A DNA stretch of 64,000 nt from Neurospora intermedia (taxonomy: Eukaryota > Ascomycota > Sordariomycetes > Sordariales > Sordariaceae), in contig BTPP01000004.1 in the NCBI GenBank assembly GCA_037102815.1, positions 2,480,001 to 2,544,000 of the forward strand, read 5' to 3'. A program made the translations under genes and the position numbers. This document shows, piece by piece, positions 12,101 through 23,158 of the stretch (its first letter is position 1; each line of letters opens with the position of its first letter). A model generated the notes under the pieces. It ran no database searches, was not told the DNA's origin, and worked only from the letters and a program-made list of their open reading frames with translations.

Positions 12101-13152
12101 ATGGCGCAGCCGAAATACCTAAGTGGCGACGTTGCCGCCATCAATGAGTTCATTGACAAGTTCGATGTTAGTCTTTCTCGGATGGAACCATCAGTAATAT
12201 CATGAATGCCGGATGCAATACTCACACAAAAAACAGGTGTTTTTGTTCGACTGCGATGGTGTTCTATGGTCTGGAGAACATGTTTTCGAGGGTGTTGTCG
12301 AGACGCTCGAGTTGCTGAGATCAAGAGGTTAAACAACCCCAGCCTGTCAAGGTTCATATAGGACCCAATCTGACAAAATTGACGACAGGCAAGAAGACGG
12401 TATTTGTCACCAACAACTCAACAAAGTCTCGTCCCGAGTATAAAAAGAAGTTCGAGGGCTTGGGAATCCCAGCAGATGAAGATGAGATCTTTGGCTCCGC
12501 ATATTCTTCTGCCATCTACATCTCAAGGATTCTGAAGCTGGCGCCGCCCAAGAACAAGGTCTTTGTTATTGGAGAGGCAGGCATCGAGCAGGAGTTGACG
12601 ACCGAGAACATCCCCTTCATCGGTGGCACCGACCCATCCTTCCGGAGAGACGTCACAGTAGAAGACTTCAATGGCCTTGCGGACGGATCTCTACTCGACC
12701 CTGAGGTCGGCTGTGTGCTCGTGGGCTTAGACTGGCACATCAACTACCTGAAGCTGTCGCATGCATACCAATACCTTCGCCGTGGCGCCGTGTTTCTGGC
12801 CACGAATGTGGACTCGACCTTCCCCATGAACAACAACTTTTTCCCCGGCGCAGGCTCCATCAGTGTTCCGCTGGTTCACATGACGGGACAGGAACCCGTG
12901 GCGCTCGGAAAGCCTAGCCAGGCCATGATGGATGCCATCGAGGGCAAGTTCCACCTGGACCGCGCACGGACGTGCATGGTGGGAGATCGGCTCAACACCG
13001 ATATCAAGTTCGGCATCGAGGGACGGCTGGGTGGCACGCTTGCAGTCCTGACGGGCGTGAACAAGAAGGAGGACTGGGAGGCGGCGGATGCGGTTGCTGT
13101 GCCATCGTTTTACGTCGACAAGCTTAGTGACCTTAGGGCTGCAGCGCAATAA
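12101..13152 (+). CDS. 4-nitrophenylphosphatase / phosphoglycolate phosphatase, HAD superfamily (PHO13 type)
   Basis: Three exons, 12101-12166, 12237-12327 and 12389-13152, give 306 residues. Introns are 12167-12236 (donor GTTAGT, acceptor ACAG) and 12328-12388 (donor GTTAAA, branch CTGAC, acceptor ACAG); joining them rebuilds all HAD motifs. Motif I FDCDGVLW holds the nucleophile Asp27 and the acid/base Asp29; motif II is VTNNSTKSR (Thr60); motif III Lys is in GKPSQAM (about 227); motif IV is VGDRLNTDIKFG (Asp252, Asp257). The C2-type cap between residues about 110 and 215 is typical of the PHO13/PGP group. These cytosolic Mg-dependent enzymes hydrolyse 2-phosphoglycolate and related damaged or side-product metabolites, and p-nitrophenyl phosphate in vitro. 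The start MAQPKYLSGD fits the family's N-terminus. GTTAAA is an unusual donor, but the only one that keeps the frame. Confidence 0.94.
12167..12236 (+). other. Intron 1 of the PHO13-type phosphatase gene
   Basis: Donor GTTAGT directly after the Asp22 codon, acceptor AAACAG before the VFLFDCDG codons. Phase 0, 70 nt. Confidence 0.85.
12328..12388 (+). other. Intron 2 of the PHO13-type phosphatase gene
   Basis: Donor GTTAAA, branch CTGAC at 12370-12374, acceptor GACAG. Phase 1, 61 nt; the split codon gives the Gly of SRGKKTVF. In-frame TAA follows the donor at once, so it must be removed. Confidence 0.85.
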
Positions 13153-14578
13153 AGGTGGAGAACCAGGAACTGGTCATGTACAGGGTGCGGATATGAGGAG
13201 CTACGGATGCCTGGTAAGACCGGGAGCTATAGATGCTAGAATAGACGGCGTGGACTTTTTGGCCATATTTTGCTCTGATAGAGAGCAAGCATAGAAGAAA
13301 TTGAGGCAGCCAATGGAATAGACTAGAACAAGTGAATGATTCGAGACCCGGCCACAGGAACACAAAGACGGCCGGGAAGGGAATAACAAGGTCCTGCTTG
13401 TCCGTCTGCCATCACGTCCCCCCTATTGCTGGTTTGATTATGATAGTTAATGAGGAATGACAACATGGACCATTGGCAAAGGGTCTGGCGGTATTGGATG
13501 GCATATTCGCATGTTGGTATCTGGTATGTTGGGAAGTTCCCTTGATGGCAACTAGTGCAAATAGTGGAGAGAGCAAGAAAGGAAAAAAGCCACATGTGAT
13601 CATGTTTAGTAGTTCAAAAGTAGGACAGTGTGGCCGGTCTGGATCTTCGGGGCTCGGAACACTCAGACTTAGTTCGGAGTGGCTTCTTCCCGGGCTCTTC
13701 CGGCTACGGGAAGCCTCGTTGTTCTGTCTCTCTTCAGATCGAAGTTCGACTTGGGCCTGGAAGCCCTGGGCAGCCCATGACGTAACCTGCTGTATAACCC
13801 TGACATTCTGGTGCGCCGACCCTGCTCACAGGTGCTGATGTAACTCTAGCCTAACCCTGGGCCTAGACTGACGGTTAGTGGTGGACAAGGAGGGTGTGTA
13901 ATATGCAAGCCATCAGTTGGGGAAGGACCCTGAATTTTACCAAACCTGAAGCGCTCAACGACAACATCATGTCGAACCTGTCGCTCAACGCCGCTGACCT
14001 GCCGGCCAACCCATCCCGGCAGACGTGGGTGTGAACCCTTGCCTTTTCCGCCCTGTTTTTTTTTGGTGTCCCCAAAGTCGACGCCAAGGGTCACGTTCAT
14101 TTCATTGGAGCCGTTCTTAAGGGTTCAGATCGACGGGATTCCAAGGGTCCTCTCATGACCCAGTCCTCGGTAAAGATGCCCCCATGAATACCCTTTCATC
14201 AGTACGGCGACCGTAATATTGGCAAGATCATAGTTCGGGGTCCATTTGTACTTCTCGGGCTCTCAAGGTATTCCGCCCTGAAGAAGCTTCCAGACCTTAC
14301 CTTTCGTTTACGTACGAAAGGGATAGGGGCTCTGTCGATCAATCTTTTCATCCTCCTTCATTGGAGCCCAAGCTTTTACCTGTCAAGTAAACGTTCAAAT
14401 CGGCGTGCTGTAACAAATTTGCCCATGCCACAAAACCTGACGCCAGTGGATGAGGACTGGTGTTTCCCGAATGCCCGACAGACGGGACCAAAACCCCCTA
14501 CAGTTGACCCGGTTATTCAGTTGAAGTGGAAGACGTCGGCAGGCCAGCCGGCGTGATGGGATATTAGATCAAGGTACT
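13153..14578. other. Intergenic, left of the MITE relic
   Basis: No supported gene. Short frames on both strands (for example 13473-13838 +) have no domain or coding bias. It includes the 3' UTR of the phosphatase gene. Confidence 0.55.
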
Positions 14579-14580
14579 TA

Positions 14581-14925
14581 CAGCGATCCCGCCAGCGAGG
14601 GGGATGGGTGCAAGCCCGCAGTCAGTTGACCGTTAATTAGTACCTTGACCGTTGTAATTTTGAAACGTTTACTGAAATGCAAACTTTCAAGTCTAGTAGG
14701 TAAATTTGTAACTAGAAAAGTATTTTCATTCTTGTATCTTTTTCACAAAGAGTCCTGATTACTTGACTAATGACAGCCATGTACACACCATAGGCATTCT
14801 AATATTGCAATTTTTATAGTTCTTTCTCTCATTTTCATTTTGATACTCAATCACGCGCTTTTCAGTTCTCGACAGTCAATTGACCAGAGGTTGCACCCAC
14901 ACCCTCGCAGTATGGTTTCCGCTAT
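14581..14925. mobile_element. MITE-like non-autonomous DNA transposon relic (Tc1/mariner-pogo type), 345 bp, TA target duplication
   Basis: The two ends are imperfect terminal inverted repeats. The left end runs CAGCG, then GCGAGGGGGATGGGTGCAA (from 14594), then GTCAGTTGAC (14621-14630). Read on the opposite strand, the right end runs TAGCG, then GCGAGGGTGTGGGTGCAA, then GTCAATTGAC. The shared order and spacing extend over about 50 nt. TA dinucleotides flank both ends (14579-14580 and 14926-14927), as expected for Tc1/mariner or pogo/Fot1 elements. The interior is AT-rich and has no transposase frame. Several differences between the two ends are C-to-T in a CpA context (CAGCG to TAGCG, CAGTTGAC to CAATTGAC on the other strand), the signature of repeat-induced point mutation. 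No second copy is seen in the window. Element type and RIP are inferred; the inverted repeats are seen directly. Confidence 0.7.
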
Positions 14926-14927
14926 AA

Positions 14928-15996
14928 GCGTTCTGCATTCGGCTTAGCTTGGGCGAATCCGGAGCATTTGCGACGGCTGCGAGGACCTGGAAGGGACAGC
15001 CCTCACCTGGCATCAACCCTTTCGGTGATGGTACCTTGGAGAGCCTGGGCAGGGTTCAAACTCGTCGACGGGATAGATGGGGGAGCAAACGGCGGGGATA
15101 ACACACAACCCAGCAGCGAGGTAAAAATAAAAACTCTGACGCGAGAAATAACGTCGTTTCAGGATCGTTCTAGCGACTCTGCTAGTGACACTGGCGTCCT
15201 TTTCTGTTCTTTGCAGGCAGGTGCAATTCACCTGGATACAGCCGCTCAACTGATTTTGTCGTTGTATTTTCCGTTTATGTTTTTTTATTTTTTCTTTCCA
15301 CCACCCCAGTACCCTCCTTGACCCATTTCGCCTCTCCCACCCGTTCTCTTTGGACGCGATACAAGGTAGCTTCCGCTTCGGTTCCCTGTCACATCGATCT
15401 TGACTCTCCCCATTCCTCCGTCATCCGCCCACTCGCTACTGCCCACTATTTCCAAGTAGATCTTGTTCAGGGTGTAGAGCTGGGTGCTGGGTGTAGTAGT
15501 ATCCGGACTGCAGCGGGTGTAATTCTGCTCGGGCTGCTGCGGACCCGGAAAGACATTGGGCGGAATAAGGAAGGGACAATAGGTAGGCACGCCTTCTTTC
15601 CCCCTCTTCCGTTTTTCTTGTCGACGGTCTCCAGTAGTTCGCGGGCCGAGATATTCCTCCATCGAGGACAGGGCAAGGTCTTTTGTTCGATATCTTATAT
15701 ATCCTCCAAGGTACCGTCATTGCTCCTCAACATGGACTTGATATTCCTTCAACGTGCAGTGGGTTCTGGTTGATCTTTGATCTTTCCCGCGCACACCATC
15801 AGGTTTATCGTCTGTCGTCCTTGTCACCCTTCACTGTCACACCTTTCACCTGCCGTACCAGGCTGACCAGGCCGAACAGTCCGACCATTCAGACGAGCAT
15901 ACCGCCACCTCGTTGACCCTTCTAGACCATCCGGGCCTCTTTTCGACCAACTCGCGGCACCAGTAACCGAAGCAGCCAACCGCCTCGTTTCCCACC
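14928..15996. other. Promoter and leader region of the SET-domain gene
   Basis: Pyrimidine-rich tracts (about 15250-15330 and 15590-15620) are typical of fungal promoters and transcription starts. There is no supported ORF; a 5' UTR intron is possible but I could not fix its borders. Confidence 0.5.
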
Positions 15997-17697
15997 ATGG
16001 AAAGCTCATCCCCGTCCGCCACATCCGTCCCTGACGAGAGGGAGGTTCAGCGCGCTGCCCTTGTCGATCGCCGTCAGCGCCTAACTGATGCCCTGGCGCT
16101 TGCTCCCTATGATCTCATCCTCTACTTGGAACGAGCCGTCGTCTATTCTGACCTAGCGTACCCCGACCTTGCGGCTGGCGATGCGTACCGTGCTCTCCTT
16201 TTGACAGACGAAGTTCTTAACGAAGGGTTCGAATATCACGAACAAGCCAAGGAATCTCTTGAGACCCACTCAACCGAGCCCTATCCCAAAGTCTTGGACC
16301 ATGGCGACCTTCTTGCCAACATGGAAAACACGGCCGATAGCGAAGACGGTGATGGATCCGAGCCGTACCGTCAACTGGCTACCACGGCCTCTGTTCGTTG
16401 CTTCCAGATCCTATCACTCAGTCTTCTCCTGTGCGGTTGTCTAGCAAGCGCGTCCGACTTTGTCGAAAAGGGTCTTAAGATTCTTCCCCAAAACAAGGAG
16501 CTCCTGGAAATTAAGGGATATATCGAGCAGGTTGCCAGGAGGAGATTGCGCTTGAAGCCCGACGAGCCCATCGATTTCCATGATCTTCCCGACACTGGTG
16601 CTGTGCGCCGCGAGATCTACCCGTGGAACACGTACGAGCCTGATCGGTTTTCGGAGGAGTCGTTGTCATTTCTGAACGGTCAGCTCGAAACGATGGCGCC
16701 CAAATGCGCCGTCAAGGTTTCGTGCCTACCCGTTCTCCTTGAAGGAGAAAGCAACACCGACGAATACGAGATCATCCCGACTTGTAACCAGCTGGGTCTC
16801 TTTGCGAAGGAGGATATTGCCCCTGGCGAGGCTGTCTTGAAGGAGTACTCGTTGCTGACGGCGAACAATCGTCACAAGGAATCCACGTGCGATGCCTGCG
16901 GAACTGAGCTACCACCGCTCAAAATGCAAACAGAAGCCGTCAATTGCCCAGAATGTTATGATACTGTCTTCTGCGACGAATTTTGTTTCTCTCAGGCCAA
17001 TGAACAGTACCACCCGGCGGTTTGCGACAAGGACGTTGATTCAATTGCGAAGGACCCTGAGGCCAAGGATGTTGCCGAATCCCTATACCTCCTCCTCTTG
17101 GCTCGTCTGCTGGCAATGTCAAACCATCAAGAGGTTCATCCTTTGGCGTTGAAGGAGATTAAGTACATCTGGGGAGACTTCGTTCCCACTCAGCTTAACG
17201 ATATCGACTTGTCGGTCAACGCCGGCCCCCCGCCCGAGTGGACCTTGCCGTTCTCCTTCAAGTATAACATCGAGATCCCTCTTCATGTCCTTGAAAAGAT
17301 GGACATCGACATCTTCGAGACGCTCCCTCAACACGACCTGTGGGTCTTCAACACAGCGTACAGCAAGTTTCGTGGCACTGCGTCTGCCCGCAAGGGCTTG
17401 CGTGATGGGCGTCCCGAGGTAGCAGCTGTTCATCCCTTCTGGTGCTTGGCTAACCACGACTGTGACCCAAACGTGACTTGGGAATGGGGTGGTCGGATGA
17501 CATTGTCCGCTCGGGAGACTCGAGTCGTCGGCAATCGGCCAGGTGGCATCAAGGCAGGCGAGGAAATCCTGAATCACTACTGCGACGTCGATCTGCCAGT
17601 CAAGGACCGAAGGGAATGGGCTCAAGGAGCGTTGGGCGGTTGGTGTATGTGCAAGAGGTGTCGTGATGAAGCTGCCGCAGCAAACGGTAGTGATTAA
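15997..17697 (+). CDS. SET-domain protein lysine methyltransferase, SMYD-like
   Basis: A single exon of 566 codons. Residues about 1-190 form helical, TPR-like repeats (the YDLILYLERAVVYSDLAY and LEIKGYIEQVARRR regions). The SET domain is split as in SMYD proteins: its N-terminal half starts near residue 268 (LGLFAKEDIAPGEAVLKEY). A Cys-rich insert at about 288-343 follows, with CDAC, CPEC and CDEFC pairs resembling a MYND zinc finger. The catalytic half carries NHDCDPNV (486-493), the SAM-binding NHxCxPN motif, and EEILNHYCDVD (from 522), which supplies the active-site Tyr528. A post-SET Cys cluster CMCKRC (550-555) completes it. The enzyme should transfer methyl groups from S-adenosylmethionine to lysines of histone or non-histone targets; the substrate cannot be read from the sequence. 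It ends 1.6 kb before the convergent pacC gene. Confidence in the fold is high; the target is unknown. Confidence 0.93.
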   Translation: MESSSPSATSVPDEREVQRAALVDRRQRLTDALALAPYDLILYLERAVVYSDLAYPDLAAGDAYRALLLTDEVLNEGFEYHEQAKESLETHSTEPYPKVLDHGDLLANMENTADSEDGDGSEPYRQLATTASVRCFQILSLSLLLCGCLASASDFVEKGLKILPQNKELLEIKGYIEQVARRRLRLKPDEPIDFHDLPDTGAVRREIYPWNTYEPDRFSEESLSFLNGQLETMAPKCAVKVSCLPVLLEGESNTDEYEIIPTCNQLGLFAKEDIAPGEAVLKEYSLLTANNRHKESTCDACGTELPPLKMQTEAVNCPECYDTVFCDEFCFSQANEQYHPAVCDKDVDSIAKDPEAKDVAESLYLLLLARLLAMSNHQEVHPLALKEIKYIWGDFVPTQLNDIDLSVNAGPPPEWTLPFSFKYNIEIPLHVLEKMDIDIFETLPQHDLWVFNTAYSKFRGTASARKGLRDGRPEVAAVHPFWCLANHDCDPNVTWEWGGRMTLSARETRVVGNRPGGIKAGEEILNHYCDVDLPVKDRREWAQGALGGWCMCKRCRDEAAAANGSD

Positions 17698-19309
17698 GAA
17701 AAAGGAGAATGTGAATGTGCTGTGGTGGAGAATACATTGGGATAAACACATGGCTGGGGAAAAGATAACGGAACTTACCCCTTTTTGGTATGATTGGACA
17801 GAAGCAGGGAAGATTGTGGATTTCACTTCTTTGTCGAAGGGCTTGTCTAGAGGAAAAGTATGGTGGGAATTTAGGCTACATCAGACATACCATAGTATGC
17901 TGCGCGGCGATACCCTCATATGTTCTGGCAGGTTATGCTTGGATTAATCCCTCCTTCGTCGTTGATATTTTGTTCTCGGTATGTTTTTTCTAAAAGAAAT
18001 CATTCCTGGGTTTTGTTCCCTTTTTCCTTTTTTCTCTTTTTTTTTACTGTTTCTTTGTTCTTATTTTTGTTTTTTTTTGTTACTTGACCCTCCAGCGAGC
18101 ACACGGCATGTTGGCCACATCAAGAGATTCGGGTTGTTGTTCACACCGGGAATTCGCATGAATATTGTACAGTTGAAACACTAGTGAACATCGGGCAGTT
18201 CCAGTTGCCAAGTATATTTTGTCCTCCCGCCCGGGCTTCCAGAGGACCGACCGGCATTCGGGGATCGAGATCAGTGTGAACATCACAAAATACCTCTTTG
18301 GGCATTGGTACCTAATCCCTCACCTCGAACATCAATGTGGATCATTATCGGTTGCGGCATCACACCTTGATAGCTCACCTTATCCCTGGCACCTCCAATC
18401 TGTCAATGTTTGGTCGCCGCGAGTGATTCGCAACTGTTGATTTGCATGCAATATTTGTTTTCTTTTCATCGATGATATCAATAAGGTTCCACCGTTAACT
18501 ATAAGACGAAGAACAATGGCAAGGGTGTTAAGCGGAATCAAGCACTCCGAGACTGAAAGTATCGAAAATAATAAAAGCAGGACTCAAAGGCATTTGACTT
18601 ATACAATGTCGTCACAAAAAGCTCATAGCATAACCGACAAAGTACAAACAATCGGATAATATAGGGATCGGTTTGGTGTACAGCCTTGCATCAGTGGATG
18701 CTAATGAGATAACTTCGATCATATGCAATCCGGAGTTCGTACATTATTAAGCTCTCTGATCGTAGCCGCTTTGCCGCCATTTTCCATTATCTCTCTGACG
18801 GGTTCCAAAAGCAACCATGAAGTCAGATACTCCCTCTAAGCCACCTCTCGGTCAGATTCCACACAAACTACACAAAGATGAACAAGTCGGGAAAGAGGGG
18901 AAGAGGTATCTTTGAAAGGTTTGCGTAAACCGCAGCAACTAGTAGCAGAATATATTTACAATCAAACAAAGCAAGCAGACTTCTTATTTTCCTTCTCCTG
19001 ATATCCCATCCGTGCATACCCGCCAAAAAGCATGCACCCTTGACAGACAAAAACAAGTAAACGTACGCGGCTAAAAGCCAAAGCCTTCATTCCTTCTCTT
19101 CCTTCCTTCCTTCCTTCCTTCCTTCGATCAAGGAAAAGTAGCACACGTAACCACGCATCCGAGTAAGAAACAATAGCCTGGCATAGTCAACCATTTGCCA
19201 CCCACACACACAAGAAAGGAAAACACGGTTCAGTTCCAACCATCACGCCTATCAGCCTTTAACGCCCATCCAAGCCTCAATTCTCTTGTGCCTTCCTTAC
19301 ATAGGGAGC
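17698..19309. other. Convergent intergenic region between the SET gene and pacC
   Basis: The 1.6 kb of 3' flanks of two convergent genes. T-rich tracts near 18030-18075 could be part of the SET gene's 3' region. A CTTC microsatellite lies at 19098-19125. No gene seen. Confidence 0.6.
19098..19125. repeat. (CTTC)n microsatellite
   Basis: Seven perfect tetranucleotide units in the 3' flank of pacC, reading GAAG on the pacC sense strand. Confidence 0.9.
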
Positions 19310-21362
19310 TTAGTTAATGCGAGGAAGAACTGGATAAAGAGGCTTCTCCGGTGCCGAAGGACCCGCCGCAGTCGGCTCATTCGGGCTCTTCTGCTGCTGC
19401 TGCTGCTGGTCACGCTGCTGGTCACGCTGCTGCTGGTTCCGATCCGACGACTCGAGCACCATTGGGTCGATCCTGCTAGTATCGTCCTCATCAAAGTCCT
19501 GCCTCTCCAGACGGGCACGGATGCCTTGGCGAAGGTACTCAATGACGCGCATGTGCTGGAGCCAGTCGTCATAGGTTTCGGGTCCGTTCACATCGCCCGT
19601 TTCCGAATCCTCCGATGGCGAGCTGACTGTGGCCTGCTCGCTGGCCTTGGGGGTGGGCGCACGGTCGGCCTCATCGGCGGCGCGGCGCGCGCTTTGCAGG
19701 ACACCGCCCGAGAGGCGGCGCTCGTTATGGGTGAAGTTGGAGCCCAGACCCGAGGTCGAGGGGTAGGGGAGACCTGGTCGGCTGGGCAGAGTCGGGTAGG
19801 AGACCGAGGGGGTAGAGCTGTGGCGAGAGGTGGGAGACAGGCTGGTGGAAGAGGTGCTTGGTGAGTGGCCCGAAGTATACGACATGTTGCTAGGAGTGGG
19901 CGTAACAGCAGGGGTGCCGGCCGAGTGAGGAGAGGTGGCGCTAAGCGGGGAGGCGAGGGACGCGCCATGATACGGGTCGATGCTCGGGCGCGTTGCATAC
20001 GTGGGCGAGTGGTGGCGCATATCCACAGCGGTGTTCTCGTAGACAGTCGCTTGCATTTGCTCAAGGAAGTGGTCCATTTGCTGGAGGTCCTCCTTGGTGC
20101 GAAGATTGGGCATGGGTGGGAGGTAGTAGTGCTGGGTGAGGGGATGATGGGCACTGGCCATGCCGAGAGTGTGAGGAGGCTGAGCCATGTACTCAGTAGC
20201 CAGACCTCCGGAGTGAAGCCCCAAGGGAGCATGGAGAGGCATCAGAGCGCGGCCAACCGACTCATAGGAGGTCGGGTTGATTTGACGGCGCTTGACACTG
20301 CCGAAGAAGTCATTCAGGTCATCAAACTGACGCTTCCGGGCGTCGAAGGGAGCAGCCTGGTGGCCGGTGAAGTCGTTACGCTGGCCGCCCATGGTCTGGG
20401 CTGGGTAGTACATGGGGGCGTGGTAGGGCTGGGATGCTGGGTACTGTGCGTGGTAGTAACTAGCCTGACCATTCTGGTGAGGCTGGCCAAAAGGGACTTG
20501 GTTAGTACCGCGCATATGGCCATTGTGATCATAGAAACCGGAGGGAGCTAGAGGCGGATTAGCCTCAAAGAGCATACGAGGGTGGCCCAGCACGAGGCCA
20601 AACTGAAGGAAACTGGTCTCCTAGATTTCCGGAAGACCAAATCGGAGCGTAGTGGTTATATACATACCCTTGTGAACTGGAGCCTGAGCTCTGTAAGCGC
20701 CATTCATGCCACCGTTTTGGTCCTGGGGAGAGCGACCCACCAGGACCGAGTCGTCGGCATGAGTCTTGACATGCTTCTTGAGATCCTGAGGGCGCTTGAA
20801 GCACTTGCCGCAGAAATCGCACTTGTGCGGCTTCAGGGGAACGTGAACACGGACATGCGAAGTAATGTGATCGCGCTTCACCGTGGTGGTGCGGCACGAG
20901 TTCCACTGGCATGTGAGGTTAAGGTTGTTGGTGCTCTTGCGACCAACGTGCTTCTCGCAAATGTGCTCCTATTCATCATGTTAGGAAATCGCCACGTGGT
21001 GAGTCCCCAGGGTGTTGACATACGTAAAGCACCTCGGCGCTAGTGAAACGCTCATTGCACTCAGCCCATCGGCAGACAAGGCTCTCGTCTTGAGCAGCAG
21101 CAGGGGCTGAAGAGTTGCTGGCGGTGGTGGGAGTGGTAGAGGGAGCGGGAGTGGTGCCGTTGGATGCAGAGTTGGATGAGTTGGATGAAGCCTCAGGCTT
21201 CATGGCATTGGCAGCAGTTCCGTTGGCGGAAGCGGCAGGGGCAGTGGTGGGAGTGGCAGCGGTAGCAGGAGCCGGAGTGGGCGTTGTTTGGGCCGGGGCC
21301 GGGGCCGGGGCCGCATTGGCGCCGTTGACAGTGCCGTTTTCCTGGGCTGGTGTGGACGACAT
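19310..21362 (-). CDS. pacC: pH-response zinc-finger transcription factor PacC/Rim101 (PAC-3)
   Basis: Three exons, 21362-21024, 20968-20668 and 20547-19310, give 625 residues. Introns are 21023-20969 (GTATGT, branch CTAAC) and 20667-20548 (GTATGT, branch CTAAT, acceptor CTCTAG). The N-terminus is Ala/Pro/Thr/Ser-rich. Three C2H2 fingers follow: CRWAEC..H (from about residue 98), CQWNSC..H, and CDFCGKCF..H up to about 195; finger 3 reads the GCCARG core. Residues 464-467 (YPTL) and 618-621 (YPVL, five residues from the end) are the two YPXL/I sites that bind PalA/Rim20. RRLSGGVLQ (about 490-498) is the signalling protease box, cut first by PalB after an alkaline signal; a second, proteasomal cut then frees the active N-terminal form. 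A polyGln/RDQQ tract (about 595-606) is CAG-encoded and may vary between strains. The factor activates alkaline-expressed and represses acid-expressed genes. The promoter is loaded with its own target sites (listed separately). The symbol pac-3 is used in Neurospora. Confidence 0.97.
20548..20667 (-). other. Intron 2 of pacC
   Basis: 120 nt, donor GTATGT, branch CTAAT about ten nt before the acceptor CTCTAG. The join gives [14 protein letters not shown], matching the PacC family after the fingers. Upstream AGs (two TTCAG/CCAG sites) could give alternative starts to exon 3. Confidence 0.8.
20969..21023 (-). other. Intron 1 of pacC
   Basis: 55 nt, consensus donor GTATGT, branch CTAAC, acceptor ATAG; it interrupts zinc finger 1 in phase 0 between the LY and EHICEKH codons. 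Confidence 0.9.
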
Positions 21363-21951
21363 GGTTGCTGTTGTGTGACCGGATGGGGCGTATAAGTGGT
21401 ATACCGAGGTACACACAAAGCCAAGTACCGAGTACAACGGAGATCAGGTTATCCCGGGGGCCGATATCGCCGAGTGTGTGGTCGACCGTTTTTCAGTGGT
21501 CGGTCCGGGAGCGGTTGGGCGACGTTGGACGAAAGCGCGACAAGGTGCTACACTGTCGGTTGGCGCGTGATAGTGACAGCCGTCCGAGTCAAGATGCTGG
21601 GACAGTGACAGCCAGACGAGGGAGGGACTGGGACGTGGGAGGTGTTCAAGACGAGACCCCACCAAGAAAAGCCAAGAAAAAATTGCCGGCGACTCCAATA
21701 GGAAGTCAGCTTGGGTGGAAGCTGCTGATACAAATCGGTTCTCGGTACCTGCAATTGGATGGGGTGCCAGTTGCAGTCGGTTGATGCGCACGCAGGAAGA
21801 ATCGCCAAAAAGCTCAGGTCGTCTGTTTGAAGTTGCAAGAGGAAAAAGAGACCCAACAAACACAAAGTCTCGATTGATTTAAGATGTTTGCAGAGGGAAA
21901 ACACGTTGGATCAACAGGCGGGCCTTCACTGTCTTTATTCTGGCCTTGCTC

Positions 21952-22279
21952 CTTGGCGATACTGGCGAAAAGACTTGGCAGCCTCTCTTGGCGGTCGCGG
22001 GCTCGGACGCCAAGCCTGCTCAGCCCGTCTAATTGGACCATACCATTAGGCGTGATCCGGCACAGGTACCCTCTGTTTGTGGTGCAATGTGGCGTGCCTG
22101 TGGTCGATGCTGCGCAACTGGGATGGTTTCGCTGGAAGATGCCACACAGCACGCGCTGTCTAGCTCCGGCCAGCTTGAACCACAGGGATCGCGCCTCTTG
22201 GAGACACTAACAGCGCGACTTGTGTGCCAAGAGGCGCCAAGTCCGTGCCAAGCCTTGGCATTACAGAAAATGGCTTGGC
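21952..22279. promoter_or_regulatory. Proximal PacC-site cluster (9 sites in 328 bp)
   Basis: GCCAAG or CTTGGC at 21952, 21974, 21987, 22009, 22226, 22236, 22247, 22254 and 22274, with one more at 21671 nearer the gene. Both orientations are mixed, and spacing of 7 to 22 nt within groups is close enough for side-by-side binding. It is 0.6-0.9 kb upstream of the pacC start. Binding is inferred from the known GCCARG consensus. Confidence 0.7.
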
Positions 22280-23096
22280 GATCCTCCACAGTCTCGTCTC
22301 CCCTCATTGCCCCCTTGGTGAAGTGGTCACACTTGTCGTTGACTCTTCACTGGCTGGCTCTTACGGCTGTCGCCTGTCTCGATTCAGCGCCATCCTGTTT
22401 CTCCTGCTTTGGGGCTTGCTTTGACTGCTCAAGATCGCTTGGGTAGGCGGTTTCTCGATACCGTGTGTCGACATCTAGGTATTTGATCCCATGACCAATC
22501 TCAAGTAGGAAGTCCCTTTTGTGTGTTTTGGGCCGTCTTTCAGCGTGCATGTGCTTGTGGACTCCCACTCTCTTCATCGCGGTATGTAGGTGGGTGGCCG
22601 GGTGGCTACAGGTGGGGCCGTTGAGCCATCGTCCGGCTGCTGGCTCGTGTGATTGGTCAACCCCGTCTGGTGAATTTTGTCCTCTTTCCCATTTACCACC
22701 CCATTGCCCCATTTCCACCCCGTCCCAATCATAGCCAGGAGTAGTGTACGGGGTAAAAGTCACCCGCGCATGAGGGCGGTGGGCACTCTTTGACTGCCAG
22801 ACTGCAAAGGGAAAGGCCCCGCGGCCTGGTCATGGTCGGTTGACGGCGGATGAGCATGTCCGATTGTAGGTTTTCCGCCTCTGCGGATTGAAAGCCGCCG
22901 AGCTGTGTTCCGCAATCTACTGCCATCGGTCGGGACCAATTGCCCGATACGTAATCGATTAAGCCCAGCAAACTGCTTTCTGGGGATGGCTTTTCACAAG
23001 GGGCAGACAAATGTTATTCAATGGCACACAGCGGCACACAGCGGCAGACAGTGGCATAGGTATTCCATCAGAAGCCAGAAGATGACGCTGAGTACT

Positions 23097-23158
23097 GCCA
23101 AGTCAGCCAAGGGCTTGGTCATTCTTGGTGTTCTTGGTCTTTACTTGGCCAACTTGGC
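23097..23158. promoter_or_regulatory. Middle PacC-site cluster (4 sites in 62 bp) within a CTTGG-rich repeat
   Basis: GCCAAG at 23097 and 23106, CTTGGC at 23144 and 23153, with further CTTGGT half-matches at 23114, 23124, 23133 and 23162. CTTGG recurs roughly every nine or ten nt, so a degenerate tandem repeat may have created the sites. Confidence 0.6.
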
